Positions 24,548 to 33,299 of a stretch of DNA of 64,000 nucleotides are shown here, one piece after another. The stretch is from Rhodanobacteraceae bacterium (GTDB lineage: Bacteria > Pseudomonadota > Gammaproteobacteria > Xanthomonadales > Rhodanobacteraceae), in contig JALUXG010000053.1 in the NCBI GenBank assembly GCA_027019085.1, positions 59,323 through 123,322 on the forward strand. The letters run 5' to 3'. The first letter of the stretch is position 1, and each line of letters begins with the position of its first letter. The notes beneath the pieces are model-generated. The model did no database searches and was not told the DNA's origin. It saw only the letters and a list, made by a program, of their open reading frames with translations. The position numbers were made by a program, and so were the translations under genes.

Positions 24548-25762
24548 ATGTCACGCAATCATTCCCGGCGATACGGTGTGCTGGCGACACTGCTGGCCGC
24601 GCTGTCGATGATCGGCCCATTCTCGATCGATGCCCTGTTCCCGGCATTCGAGCGCATGGCCTCGGAGTTCGGTGTCGGCGCCGGATCGATGCAGCAGACG
24701 GTAAGCGTCTATCTGCTGGCCTATGCGGCGATGAGCCTGCTGCATGGCCCGGTTTCCGATGCCATCGGGCGCAAGCCGGTGATCGTGCTGGGCATGGTGT
24801 GCTACGGCCTGGCATCCATGGGTGCGGCGCTGGCCGATTCCTACGTTGTGCTGCTTGTGTTTCGCGCAGCGCAGGGTTTGTGCGGCGGTGCCGGCATGGT
24901 GGTGGGGCGGGCGATGGTGCGTGATCGTCTGCAGGGTGCGGCGGCGCAACGCCTGCTGGCGCGTGCGTTGCTCATCTTCAGCATTGCGCCGGCCATCGCG
25001 CCGATGATCGGCGCTGTCTTGCTGGGCACGACCGGCTGGCGCGGCATTTTCTGGTTCCTGGCTGCCTTCGCCTGGCTGTTGGCCCTGGCCTGTGCGCTGC
25101 TGCTGGTCGAATCGCATCCGGCGCATGCCCGCTCGTCGCTCGCGCCGCGCTCGCTGCTGGCCGGATACCGCGCCATTTCACGTGACCGGGGATTCTGGTT
25201 GCTGGCCCTGGTCGCCACGGTCAATTTCAGCAGCCTTTTCCTGTACATCGCATCGGCACCAGAGATCGTCAGGCATCAGCTCGGACTGGGCGTGGACGCC
25301 TTTCCCTGGCTGTTCATCCCCGTGGTTGCCGGTCTCATGATGGGCAGCGCACTTTCGGGTCGCCTCGCCGGTCACGTGAGCACCCTGCGCACGCTGGGGC
25401 TGGCCTATGTCCTGATGGTCGTCGCGGGTATCGCGCACGTGGCATTGGCGCTCGCATTGCCGCATGCCATGGTGCCCTGGTCTGTGTTTCCCCTGCTGGT
25501 GCAGGGGGTGGGTGTGCAACTGGCTTTTCCGACGCTCACCCTGCTGCTGCTCGACCGTTTCCCGCAGCGCCGTGGTGCCGTGGCTTCCTTGCAGGCCTTT
25601 GTCAGTCTGTTGATCAATGCAGCGGTGGCCGGTGTGCTTTCCCCGCTGCTGTCCAGCCACATGCTGGCGCTGGCGCTGGGTGCGCTGGTACTTGTCCTGG
25701 CGGGACTTGCCGCATGGGTGCGGTTTTCACGCACGCAGGACAGCGTGGGTGCCAGTGCGTGA
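24548..25762 (+). CDS. Bcr/CflA-family multidrug efflux MFS transporter
   Basis: A 404-residue, twelve-helix major facilitator. SIDALFPAFERMASEFG in TM1-loop and MSLLHGPVSDAIGRKPVIVLGMVCYGLASMG (motif A, GPVSDAIGRKP) identify the Bcr/CflA drug:H+ antiporter branch; RVIQGLCGG-type motif B appears here as FRAAQGLCGGAGMVVGRAMVRD. Expected substrates include bicyclomycin, chloramphenicol-like drugs or sulfonamides, but this cannot be fixed by sequence. A TACAAT -10-like box lies at 24519-24524. It diverges from crcB and faces the DUF1993 gene downstream. Confidence 0.9.
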   Translation: MSRNHSRRYGVLATLLAALSMIGPFSIDALFPAFERMASEFGVGAGSMQQTVSVYLLAYAAMSLLHGPVSDAIGRKPVIVLGMVCYGLASMGAALADSYVVLLVFRAAQGLCGGAGMVVGRAMVRDRLQGAAAQRLLARALLIFSIAPAIAPMIGAVLLGTTGWRGIFWFLAAFAWLLALACALLLVESHPAHARSSLAPRSLLAGYRAISRDRGFWLLALVATVNFSSLFLYIASAPEIVRHQLGLGVDAFPWLFIPVVAGLMMGSALSGRLAGHVSTLRTLGLAYVLMVVAGIAHVALALALPHAMVPWSVFPLLVQGVGVQLAFPTLTLLLLDRFPQRRGAVASLQAFVSLLINAAVAGVLSPLLSSHMLALALGALVLVLAGLAAWVRFSRTQDSVGASA

Positions 25763-25873
25763 CTGGCAGCGACCATCTGGCGTGACCGTGTATTGACTTG
25801 GGGGAAGCTGAAGCTCACGCTGATGCGCGGCGTCCCGAACGGGTGCCTTGGCCCTGACAGCCGGAGTACATTC

Positions 25874-26395
25874 ATGCCCGACAAACTGGTCACCGAGATC
25901 GGTCGCATATTCATCACGCGCCTGGACACGCTGGCGCACATCGTCGATTGCGGGGAAAAGCATTTCGACGATTTCACCCCGGTGCTGGAGGAGCGGCTCG
26001 CGCCGGACATGTTCCCGTTTGGTAGCCAGATCGCCTTTGCCTGCAACCAGCCCAGGGGTTTTTCGCAATGGTGTGCAGGACAGGCGGTGGAAAACCTTCC
26101 GCGCGAAGTGAACTCGCTGGAGCAGGCCCGTGCGCATATCCGTGACACCCGGGCTCGCGTACAGGCCATCAAGGCCGGTGACGCCAAGCTTGAGGAGATC
26201 AAGCGTGTCGGGCTTGGTCCGGGGCGCTATTGCGAGTTGCCGGGCCTTCGGTATGTCAACGATTACCTGATGCCGAACCTCTATTTTCATGTCACCACGG
26301 CGTACGCAATCCTGCGCAAGCTGGGCGTGCCGCTGGGCAAGGCCGATTTCCTGACCAGCCTGGCACCGCATGTGCGTCAGGAGAAAGCGTCCTGA
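25874..26395 (+). CDS. DUF1993 family protein
   Basis: A 173-residue protein if it starts at the ATG at 25874 (MPDKLVTEIGRIFI); the frame is open from 25793, but the family begins near this methionine. Signatures are LAHIVDCGEKHFDDF, LAPDMFPFGSQIAFACNQ, GLRYVNDYLMPNLYFHVTTAYAILRKLGVPLGKADFL. DUF1993 proteins belong to the DinB-like four-helix-bundle superfamily and have no assigned reaction. The gene converges with the min-linked HExxH gene; only 10 bases separate the stops. Confidence 0.85.
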   Translation: MPDKLVTEIGRIFITRLDTLAHIVDCGEKHFDDFTPVLEERLAPDMFPFGSQIAFACNQPRGFSQWCAGQAVENLPREVNSLEQARAHIRDTRARVQAIKAGDAKLEEIKRVGLGPGRYCELPGLRYVNDYLMPNLYFHVTTAYAILRKLGVPLGKADFLTSLAPHVRQEKAS

Positions 26396-26405
26396 GGTGA
26401 GATCG

Positions 26406-26900
26406 TCAGTCGGGCAGCAGACCGCGTTCGGACAGCCACGCGCAGGCGTTTTCGGCATCGCGTTCGAACCATGCGCGTGTACTGCCCAGGCGGAAACTGT
26501 AGCCCCAGGCATCCATGTCGCGCATCAGCCGGTGTCGTCCGACGCCGGGAAGCCGATCAGCGAGCAGGATCTGCAGGTAGCAGGCGGCGTCTTCCTCGTC
26601 GATCGAGTCACTGGCATCGGTATGTACCGCCAGCCTGCGGTCGGGGGGCATCACGATCAGGTGGCAGGCTTCGTGCAGCATCGAGTGGACCGGGGTGTCA
26701 CCGCGCACGTACACGCACGCACCGACCAGCCCCGCTTCGGGCGCACCCCAGTAGCTGCCGGGAATGTCCGCGTCGTCCGCTACCAGTGCGATGCGAAGAC
26801 CGTGGGTGTCGAGCAATGTGCATGCGTCCACGAAGGCAATGTCGCGCACACGCAGCACCGGTGTCGCGGCCGGTGGATCGGTGATCTCAGCCGTGGCCAC
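26406..26900 (-). CDS. Small HExxH (zincin-like) protein coupled to minE
   Basis: A 164-residue protein not tied to a named family by eye. It holds HEACH at residues 76-80, i.e. an HExxH zinc-peptidase motif, followed 22-23 residues later by [19 protein letters not shown], which resembles the EExxA...LLMP segment that supplies the third ligand in ImmA/IrrE-type metallopeptidases. No signal peptide, so cytosolic. The start at 26900 overlaps minE by 14 bases, so it is the last gene of the min operon and probably translated with it. Catalysis and any link to division are inference. Confidence 0.7.
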   Translation of the reverse strand: MATAEITDPPAATPVLRVRDIAFVDACTLLDTHGLRIALVADDADIPGSYWGAPEAGLVGACVYVRGDTPVHSMLHEACHLIVMPPDRRLAVHTDASDSIDEEDAACYLQILLADRLPGVGRHRLMRDMDAWGYSFRLGSTRAWFERDAENACAWLSERGLLPD

Positions 26901-27153
26901 GTTCCGACTCGGGCAGGGCGACCGACAGCTCCAGCACGTCGTGACCGCTGTCCGATTCCAGGCTCACGTTGACCGCATCCGGCTCGACATGCACGTATTT
27001 GCGGATCACTTCCAGCAGCTCGCTGCGCAGCAACGGCAGGTAGTCGGGACCGCCACGGGTGCTGCGTTCCTGCGCGACGATGATGCGCAGGCGCTCGCGG
27101 GCAATGTTGGCGGAGGGTGCCGGCTTGTTGCGCAGGAAATCGAGAATGCCCAT
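26887..27153 (-). CDS. minE: Cell division topological specificity factor MinE
   Basis: An 88-residue MinE, which stimulates MinD ATPase and drives pole-to-pole oscillation of the division inhibitor. The N-terminal membrane-targeting and contact helix [21 protein letters not shown] leads into the MinD-binding strand [11 protein letters not shown], then the dimerisation domain ([16 protein letters not shown]). The ATG at 27153 lies two bases past the minD stop, and its end overlaps the HExxH gene by 14 bases. Confidence 0.95.
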   Translation of the reverse strand: MGILDFLRNKPAPSANIARERLRIIVAQERSTRGGPDYLPLLRSELLEVIRKYVHVEPDAVNVSLESDSGHDVLELSVALPESERGHG

Positions 27154-27155
27154 GG

Positions 27156-27968
27156 TCAGCCTCCGAACATGCGCTTGAGGATGCCCTTGCGCGGGGCGTC
27201 GAGGAAGCGAAGCGGTCGTTCTTCGCCGAGGATGCGCGCGACGGTATCGAGATAGGCCTGGCCGGCGGCGGATGCCTCGTCGAGAATCACCGGCACGCCG
27301 GCATTGGAGGCGGCCAGGACCTGTTCCGACTCGGGAATCACGCCGACCACGGAAAGGCCGAGGATTTCTTCGACATCGGTCACGCTGAGCATTTCGCCAG
27401 CCGCCACGCGGACCGGGTGGTAACGGCTGAGCAGCAGGTGCTGGCGCACTTCGCCGTTGCCGTTCTCGGCGCGACGGGTCTTGCTGGCCAGCAGGCCGAG
27501 GATGCGATCGGAGTCGCGTACCGAGGATACTTCGGGATTGACCACCACCACCGCATGGTCGGCGAAATACATGGCCAGGTGCGCGCCCTTCTCGATGCCG
27601 GCGGGCGAGTCGCATACGACATAGTCGAAATCGTTCTGTTCCAGGTCGTCGAGTACCTTTTCCACACCTTCCTGGTTCAGTGCATCCTTGTCGCGGGTCT
27701 GCGATGCGGCCAGAACGTAGAGGTTGTCCAGGCGCTTGTCGCGGATCAACGCCTGCTTGAGCGAGGCCTCGCCCTGGATGACGTTGATGAAGTCATACAC
27801 CACGCGCCGCTCGCAGCCCATGATCAGGTCGAGATTGCGCAGGCCGACGTCGAAATCGATCACGGCAACCTTCTTGCCGCGTTGCGCCAGGCCGGTGGCC
27901 AGCGAGGCGCTGGTCGTGGTCTTGCCCACGCCGCCCTTGCCGGAAGTGACTACGATGATTTCTGTCAA
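27156..27968 (-). CDS. minD: Septum site-determining ATPase MinD
   Basis: A 270-residue deviant-Walker ATPase of the ParA/MinD family. [13 protein letters not shown] gives the signature-lysine P-loop, [18 protein letters not shown] the second switch, [12 protein letters not shown] the Walker B region, and the C-terminal amphipathic helix [10 protein letters not shown] binds the membrane. I place the start at TTG 27968, read as [10 protein letters not shown] after Met, because GGAG lies 8 bases upstream and the family starts here. The frame stays open far upstream across minC, but without homology. It recruits MinC to membrane and is oscillated by MinE. Confidence 0.94.
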   Translation of the reverse strand: MTEIIVVTSGKGGVGKTTTSASLATGLAQRGKKVAVIDFDVGLRNLDLIMGCERRVVYDFINVIQGEASLKQALIRDKRLDNLYVLAASQTRDKDALNQEGVEKVLDDLEQNDFDYVVCDSPAGIEKGAHLAMYFADHAVVVVNPEVSSVRDSDRILGLLASKTRRAENGNGEVRQHLLLSRYHPVRVAAGEMLSVTDVEEILGLSVVGVIPESEQVLAASNAGVPVILDEASAAGQAYLDTVARILGEERPLRFLDAPRKGILKRMFGG

Positions 27969-28015
27969 GGTGGAATCTCCATCGGGCCGTGCCCGTCGGT
28001 CGGTTGCAGGAAAGC

Positions 28016-28774
28016 TTACATGGGGTCGATGTGCAGTTTTTCGCCTTCCAGCCGGCACATCACGGGCTTGCCGGCCAGTTTGCGGGGCAGATCCTCGAAA
28101 ACCCGGTACTGGCCGGCAATGGATATCAGTTCGGCGCGAAAATCCGTGCAGTAGATGCGCGCTTGTGCATCGCCCTGTGCTCCCGCCAGGGCGCGGCCGC
28201 GCAGCGTGCCGTAGATGTGGATGCAGCCGTCGGCGATCGCTTCGGCGGCATTGGCGACTGTGCCGTGCACGATCAGGTCGCAGTCGCGGGCATACACCTG
28301 CTGGCCGGAACGGACGGGGCCGTCGTGCAGGTGCGTGCGCTGCGGTTGCAGGTGCTGGGTCCCGGGTGCGGCGGGGATTTCCGCCTTCGCCGAGTCCCCC
28401 GGTGCATCCTTGGCCGCAGGCGCGCCGGCGCGCTCGTAGGCCTCGCGAAACCGGGCAATCAGCGGCACGTTCATGCGCGCGGCCAGCGCCTCGGTATCGC
28501 GGGTGCCGTAGGCCAGGCCGGCAGGCAGCATGCCGGCGGTGCGAACCGCTTCCAGCAGGGCGTCGACCGTGCCGTCGTCGGGCAGTTGTGACAGGTGGCT
28601 CAGGTCCAGCACCACAGCGGTACGTTCGAACAACTGTGGCGCGGCCCGCACCCGTTGTTCGAGATTGGCGCACACTGCGGCGGCATCGGCCCGTCGCACG
28701 CGCACGCAGGCCATGCCGACCTGGCCGAAACGAAGGTCGCAGGCGGCTTCTGTGGGATTGTCGGCGGCGTTCAT
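28016..28774 (-). CDS. minC: Septum site-determining protein MinC
   Basis: A 252-residue inhibitor of FtsZ assembly. The N-terminal FtsZ-interacting domain (RAAPQLFERTAVVLDLSHLS, DDGTVDALLEAVRTAGMLPAGLAYG) is linked by an Ala/Pro-rich stretch to the C-terminal beta-helix that binds MinD (RSGQQVYARDCDLIVHGTVANAAEAIADGCIHIYG, LRGRALAGAQGD). The start overlaps the stop of the upstream GNAT gene by 4 bases (ATGA). It is followed by minD after 47 bases. Confidence 0.95.
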   Translation of the reverse strand: MNAADNPTEAACDLRFGQVGMACVRVRRADAAAVCANLEQRVRAAPQLFERTAVVLDLSHLSQLPDDGTVDALLEAVRTAGMLPAGLAYGTRDTEALAARMNVPLIARFREAYERAGAPAAKDAPGDSAKAEIPAAPGTQHLQPQRTHLHDGPVRSGQQVYARDCDLIVHGTVANAAEAIADGCIHIYGTLRGRALAGAQGDAQARIYCTDFRAELISIAGQYRVFEDLPRKLAGKPVMCRLEGEKLHIDPM

Positions 28775-29388
28775 GCGGGTGGTTTGTCCTTGTTCGAATT
28801 CCCCGCTTCAGCCGTGCCCTGACGCTGCCGCTCCTGCAGCCAGGGCGTGTCGGGCAGTCCGCCCTGTTCCAGATACCGCTGGCGCACGTAGGGGTAGCTG
28901 CAAAGTTCCTTGCACAACAGGCTGACCGGGCGATCGTTGCCTGGCATGCGCTGCTGGCCGACTTCATGAAAGCCGAAGCTGCCGTGGAACAGCACCGTGG
29001 CATCGTCACGCGGTTCCAGGAATACCTCGCAGGCCAGTTGCGGTACGCGGACCTCGGCATAGCTTTGCACGTCGCTGTAGAACACGCGGCCAAGGCCGTG
29101 GCGACGGTTGTCGCGGGCAATCACGATGCGGTCGATGTACAGGAACTGTTCGAAGTGGTCGCGAAACCACAGGAAGTTGGGGCTGTCGTGGTCGGCATGC
29201 TCGCGGACGGCGATGAGAAACCCCGCCAGATGACCGTCCACCTCGGCGACGCGGAAATAGTCGGCCATGGCGAAGAAATGGCCCAGTTGCGCCTTGTTCA
29301 TCGTCAGGATGCCTTCGCCGGCGGTGTTGTTCACCGCCAATACGGCGTCCAGGTCGTTTTCCAGCACGTCTCGGATGGCCAGAATCAT
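28771..29388 (-). CDS. GNAT-family acetyltransferase (min operon leader)
   Basis: A 205-residue GNAT protein. The start is the ATG at 29388 (MILAIRDVLEND) behind GGAG with 5-base spacing; an open frame to 29592 lacks homology. The fold is visible as DLDAVLAVNNTAGEGIL, AEVDGHLAGFLIAVRE, LYIDRIVIARDNRRHGLGRVFYSDV (acetyl-CoA pyrophosphate loop RRHGLG) and FHGSFGFHEVGQQRM. The C-terminal 35 residues are polar and probably disordered. Its ATGA overlap with minC puts it first in the operon. The acetyl acceptor is unknown. Confidence 0.85.
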   Translation of the reverse strand: MILAIRDVLENDLDAVLAVNNTAGEGILTMNKAQLGHFFAMADYFRVAEVDGHLAGFLIAVREHADHDSPNFLWFRDHFEQFLYIDRIVIARDNRRHGLGRVFYSDVQSYAEVRVPQLACEVFLEPRDDATVLFHGSFGFHEVGQQRMPGNDRPVSLLCKELCSYPYVRQRYLEQGGLPDTPWLQERQRQGTAEAGNSNKDKPPA

Positions 29389-29594
29389 GGCAGCTCCGTT
29401 TGCATTTCCGGTGCCCGCGGGGTGCAGGGATGAAGCAGGCGATACCCTGGACGGGTCGCCCTGAAGCCGGGCAGAGAAGGACTGCCGCGAGGGGGGATTA
29501 TCGCATGGAAGCCGGCCCGGTGACGTGATGCACGTGCGCAATCCATCCTTGCGATCATGACTTCGGACCGATTGCACATCGCTTGTGGGCATCT

Positions 29595-30824
29595 ATGATG
29601 CAGGGCATGTTCGGCCATCGCCTCAATCATACGCGCCTGCTGCGCTACGCCGGGCTGTTCACCTACCTGTCGGTGGGCACGCCGCTGGTGACGACCTGGG
29701 CTCACCAGCGTCTGGACATGCTGCAGCGCCCCAACACGGCCTGGCTGGTGTGGGCCGGGTGTTACGTGCTGTTCGGCATCATGTACTGGCTGCTGACCGG
29801 CAAGCTGGGTTCACGTCGCTACTGGATGCTGAAGCTGCTTGGCCTGGCCGTCATGACGGCTTGTTCGATACTGATCGGCTGGGTCAGCCACAGCGGCCTG
29901 TCGGCCATGCTCATGGTCGTCATTTCGGTGGTGCTGCCCTGGCAGTTGCCGCTGTGGATGGGTGTGACTTGGATGGTGCTGCAAAACCTGAGCCTGGTCA
30001 TGGTGTTTTCGCACTGGCCCGAATACCACCACAGCGTGGCCGAGGCCTTCCTCCAGTCCAGTGTCTACCTCGGGATCTCGGTACTGGCGTTCGTCGCATC
30101 GCTGGTGGCCAGCCAGCAGGCCGAGGAACGCGAACAGTTGCGTCAGTTGAACGCCGAACTGCGCGCGACCCGCGCGCTGCTTGCCGAATCGAGCCGGATT
30201 GCCGAACGCATGCGCATCTCGCGCGAGCTGCACGACCTGGTCGGCCATCATTTGACGGCCCTGACCCTGAACCTCGAAGTGGCCAGTCATCTTGCGCAAT
30301 CGCCTGCCGCCGAACACGTGCGTAAGGCGCAGGCCACGGCCAAGCAATTGCTGGGCGATGTACGCGAAGTCGTGAGCGAACTCCGGCAGGACGCGGAACT
30401 GGATCTGACCCAGGCTATCCACGGCCTCGTAGAGGGTGTACCGGGGCTGCGCGTGCACCTGCACATGCCGGCGCGTTTTTCCGTCGAGGATCCTCAGCGT
30501 GCCCAGGTGTTGCTGCGCTGGGTGCAGGAGGTGCTGACCAATGCCGTGCGCCACGCCCAGGCGCGCAATCTCTGGTTGCGCATCGAGCGCAGTGCGGACG
30601 GTGGCCTGGACCTGGATGCGCGCGACGATGGACGCGGCGTGCGGCACCTTCGGCCGGGCAATGGCCTGACCGGCATGCGCGAGCGGCTGGCCGAGGTCGG
30701 CGGCCGGCTGGAGATTCCCCAGGCGCAGTCGCATGGGTTTCGCCTGCATGCCTGGTTGCCGCTGGGGCCGACTCCGGGCCTGTCAGGGGCGTTGGCGGCG
30801 CCGGCATCCGGCGGTTCGACCTGA
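29595..30824 (+). CDS. NarL-type sensor histidine kinase (HisKA_3, 6-TM input)
   Basis: About 409 residues. An N-terminal hydrophobic domain of about six helices (residues 20-165) is joined by a short coiled coil (QQAEEREQLRQLNAELRATR) to a HisKA_3 dimerisation domain with ISRELHDLVGHHLTAL (phospho-His in ELHD) and a HATPase_c domain with VQEVLTNAVRHAQA (N box) and DDGRGVRH...GNGLTGMRERL (G boxes). This is the DesK/LiaS layout, suggesting a membrane-state or envelope input. The start is uncertain: a TTG at 29583 and ATGs at 29595, 29598 and 29607 are in frame. The cognate regulator follows 39 bases later. Confidence 0.9.
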   Translation: MMQGMFGHRLNHTRLLRYAGLFTYLSVGTPLVTTWAHQRLDMLQRPNTAWLVWAGCYVLFGIMYWLLTGKLGSRRYWMLKLLGLAVMTACSILIGWVSHSGLSAMLMVVISVVLPWQLPLWMGVTWMVLQNLSLVMVFSHWPEYHHSVAEAFLQSSVYLGISVLAFVASLVASQQAEEREQLRQLNAELRATRALLAESSRIAERMRISRELHDLVGHHLTALTLNLEVASHLAQSPAAEHVRKAQATAKQLLGDVREVVSELRQDAELDLTQAIHGLVEGVPGLRVHLHMPARFSVEDPQRAQVLLRWVQEVLTNAVRHAQARNLWLRIERSADGGLDLDARDDGRGVRHLRPGNGLTGMRERLAEVGGRLEIPQAQSHGFRLHAWLPLGPTPGLSGALAAPASGGST

Positions 30825-30863
30825 AGGACCCTCCCTGACTTTCCGGCAGCATGAGGACTAGCC

Positions 30864-31505
30864 ATGATTTCAGTTTGCCTGGTTGATGACCAGACCCTGG
30901 TGAGGCAGGGCATTCGTTCGCTTCTGGATCTGGCCGATGACGTCAAGGTCGTTGCCGAGTGTGCCGACGGGGCCGAGGCCGTCGAACAGATTCCCCGTGT
31001 CCGGCCGGATGTGGTCCTGCTGGACCTGCGCATGCCGAAGATGTCGGGCATAGACGTGCTGCAGAAACTGTCGGCCAGCAACGATCTGCCTCCGACCGTG
31101 ATCCTCACCACGTTCGATGACGACCAACTGGTGCTGGCGGGCCTGAAGGCGGGAGCTCGCGGCTATCTGCTCAAGGATGTGTCGCTCGAGCAACTGGTCG
31201 AGGCGGTGCGCACGGTGGCTGCCGGCGGTTCGCTGGTGGCCCCGGCGGTGACGCAGCGGCTCAAGGCCGGTGCCGGCAGGATCCAGAATGCATTCACGAG
31301 TCTCGATCAGCCGGACCCTCTCACCGAGCGTGAGACGGAAATCCTGCGCCTGCTGGCGGGAGGCTACAGCAACAAGGAAATCGCCAACTCCTTGCGGGTG
31401 GCCGAGGGCACCGTGAAAAACCATGTGTCCAACATTCTGTCCAAGCTGGGCGTACGGGACCGTACGCGAGCCGTTCTCAAGGCCCTGGAACTGGGGATTG
31501 TCTGA
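30864..31505 (+). CDS. NarL/LuxR-type response regulator
   Basis: A 213-residue regulator. The receiver domain (1-120) has the acidic pair in SVCLVDDQTLV, the phospho-acceptor in DVVLLDLRMPKMSG near residue 54, TTF near 88 and K in LLKDVS. The LuxR-type HTH (150-213) reads LTERETEILRLLAGGYSNKEIANSL...VKNHVSNILSKL. Paired with the kinase just upstream. Targets are unknown; the downstream SRPBCC/GyrI gene 180 bases away or the Gld-like ABC genes are candidates by position only. Confidence 0.93.
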   Translation: MISVCLVDDQTLVRQGIRSLLDLADDVKVVAECADGAEAVEQIPRVRPDVVLLDLRMPKMSGIDVLQKLSASNDLPPTVILTTFDDDQLVLAGLKAGARGYLLKDVSLEQLVEAVRTVAAGGSLVAPAVTQRLKAGAGRIQNAFTSLDQPDPLTERETEILRLLAGGYSNKEIANSLRVAEGTVKNHVSNILSKLGVRDRTRAVLKALELGIV

Positions 31506-31685
31506 TCGGCAAACCGCGGCGCGGAGGGAATTTGGGGTCTGCCCCTAGCCCGACGATGCCTGAACCAGTAACATCGGGGACTTCGGTGTCGCACCTCGGG
31601 ATCGGCGCGCCGCAATTTCAGGGGAGCGCCTGTACCGGTGAGGCCGGGCAGGTGCACACCGGTTTCACGTTCGGAGACTTGTCGA

Positions 31686-33137
31686 ATGACGCGTGTTCTA
31701 GAGTTCCTCACCGCCCTGGGCATCGTTGCCGTGCTTGCCATCGTGGTTGGCATCCTGATGCCGAGCAGCGGACATATCCAGCGCAGCACCATGATCAGCA
31801 AGGACATTCGTGATGTCTACGATGTCTTCAACAATTTCCGCGTGTTCGATCAATACGCAGTGCTGCGCGTGTACGATCCGAGCCTGAAGTACGAACTGTC
31901 CGGCAAGGCCTACGGTCCCGGAGCCGTGATCAGCTGGGACAGCAAGGTACCCAAGGTCGGCAAGGGCAGCCTGGAAATCGTATCGGCCAAGCCCGGCTTC
32001 GCCAACATCTCGGAGCAGGGTTCCGGGCGCATCGAGTGGAAGGTCCAGAACGACTGGCCAGGGCACAACAAGCGCTTCGTCATCGACATGGAGCGTGCCG
32101 GTCGCGGGCAGCGCCTGGTCAAGGTTACCTGGAGCTACGACGTCGATTACGGCTGGAACCTGATCAACCGGTATTCGAACCTGTATATCCACGGCAACCC
32201 CGATTCGCTGGTCCGTTACAGCCTGGACAACGTGCAGACCATGCTGGCCTCGGTGCCGAACATCGTCTATGACGATCTCGATCCGAAGCTGGTCGATACG
32301 CCCCAGCAGCCGGTGCTGTACATCAGCGAACACGCCAAGCTGAATCAGACCGAGATCGATTTCGCCGAAGCCACGGCGGTGTCCGAGCTGCAGGCCACCA
32401 TGAAGAAGCTGGGCGTCAGCCCTGCTGGGCCGCGCATCGTGATTACCCACAGTTACGGTGAGAGCGGATACAGCTTCGACGTGGCCTACCCGATCAATAC
32501 CAGCACGCTGAAGATCGACGGCAAGGACTACACCTTGACGGTCCCGGTCCAGCCCACGCTGAACCCGGCCGAAGCGGCCAGCAGCGCGCCGGCAGAAACC
32601 GCCAGCGCAAGCTCCAGTGCCGAACCGGCCGCTGCCGCGAAGCTGGCATCCAAGGCCAAGGCCAAGGGCAAGGGCAAGGGTAGCGACAACACCGGGCCGC
32701 AGCCCGGAACCCGTGATGCGTACGGTCACCTGATCATCAACAAGAGCGTGCGTGGCATGCTGGCTTTCGGTGGGCGTGCGCTGGAAGCCAGCTGGAACGG
32801 CAGCCCGTCGGGCGTCCGCCTTACCCGCATGAAGCTGCAGGCCTACGCCGCCACGCACGGATACACGACCGACACCATCAACATGCCGTTCTACAACAAG
32901 CAGATGGTGGCCTATCAGTCGACGCGTCCGGATGGCAGTGAAGTGCTCTACGACGAGCAGACCTTCGATGTGTTCCTGCCGGTGATCAACGCACCGGCCG
33001 AGACGCCCGAACAGCTAGCCGCTGCAGCGGCCAGCAGCGCGCCGGCACCGGCATCCAGTGCCATGCCTGCCTCGTCTGCAAGTGCGCCTGCCGCTGCGGG
33101 CACAGCCCCGGTCGCTGCTGCATCCAGCGCTCCCTGA
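31686..33137 (+). CDS. Membrane-anchored SRPBCC / GyrI-like protein
   Basis: A 483-residue protein; the start at ATG 31686 follows GGAG at 9-base spacing, and residues 5-25 form one transmembrane anchor (LEFLTALGIVAVLAIVVGIL). Residues 30-185 resemble an SRPBCC (polyketide cyclase) domain: KDIRDVYDVFNNFRVFDQYA, GPGAVISWDSK, LVKVTWSYDVDYGWN. Residues 195-290 resemble a GyrI effector-binding domain (TAVSELQATMKKLGV, GYSFDVAYPIN). An Ala/Ser/Lys linker with (KAKGKG)-type residues near 325-340 splits it from a third region, and the last 35 residues are Ala/Ser/Pro. No catalytic role is evident. Confidence 0.75.
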   Translation: MTRVLEFLTALGIVAVLAIVVGILMPSSGHIQRSTMISKDIRDVYDVFNNFRVFDQYAVLRVYDPSLKYELSGKAYGPGAVISWDSKVPKVGKGSLEIVSAKPGFANISEQGSGRIEWKVQNDWPGHNKRFVIDMERAGRGQRLVKVTWSYDVDYGWNLINRYSNLYIHGNPDSLVRYSLDNVQTMLASVPNIVYDDLDPKLVDTPQQPVLYISEHAKLNQTEIDFAEATAVSELQATMKKLGVSPAGPRIVITHSYGESGYSFDVAYPINTSTLKIDGKDYTLTVPVQPTLNPAEAASSAPAETASASSSAEPAAAAKLASKAKAKGKGKGSDNTGPQPGTRDAYGHLIINKSVRGMLAFGGRALEASWNGSPSGVRLTRMKLQAYAATHGYTTDTINMPFYNKQMVAYQSTRPDGSEVLYDEQTFDVFLPVINAPAETPEQLAAAAASSAPAPASSAMPASSASAPAAAGTAPVAAASSAP

Positions 33138-33158
33138 CAGCGAGCGTCCATGGCGCAC

Positions 33159-33192
33159 GCAACGGGCCCTTCCGATCGGAAGGGCCCGTTGC
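33159..33192. terminator. Perfect 34-bp palindrome, likely terminator
   Basis: Arms of 17 bases are exact reverse complements (GCAACGGGCCCTTCCGA paired with its complement), 22 bases after the SRPBCC/GyrI stop. On the plus strand it is followed by ATTTG, a weak T-run. Position and stem strength suggest transcription termination; the zero-length loop in DNA would give a GATC tetraloop region in RNA. Confidence 0.65.
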
Positions 33193-33299
33193 ATTTGACG
33201 AAGTTGCATCCGTCCCTGGCCGCGTGCGTGCAGATGTGTTCCTGCAGCGCCAATGCGGGTACATTGCCCAGGTGTAGATGACGAGCCCGTCGCTTCTCG

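Noticed and set aside
27969..29120. Long N-terminal extension of the minD frame
   Set aside because: It runs through minC and the GNAT gene out of frame, is Arg-rich and has no family sequence; TTG 27968 has a ribosome site.
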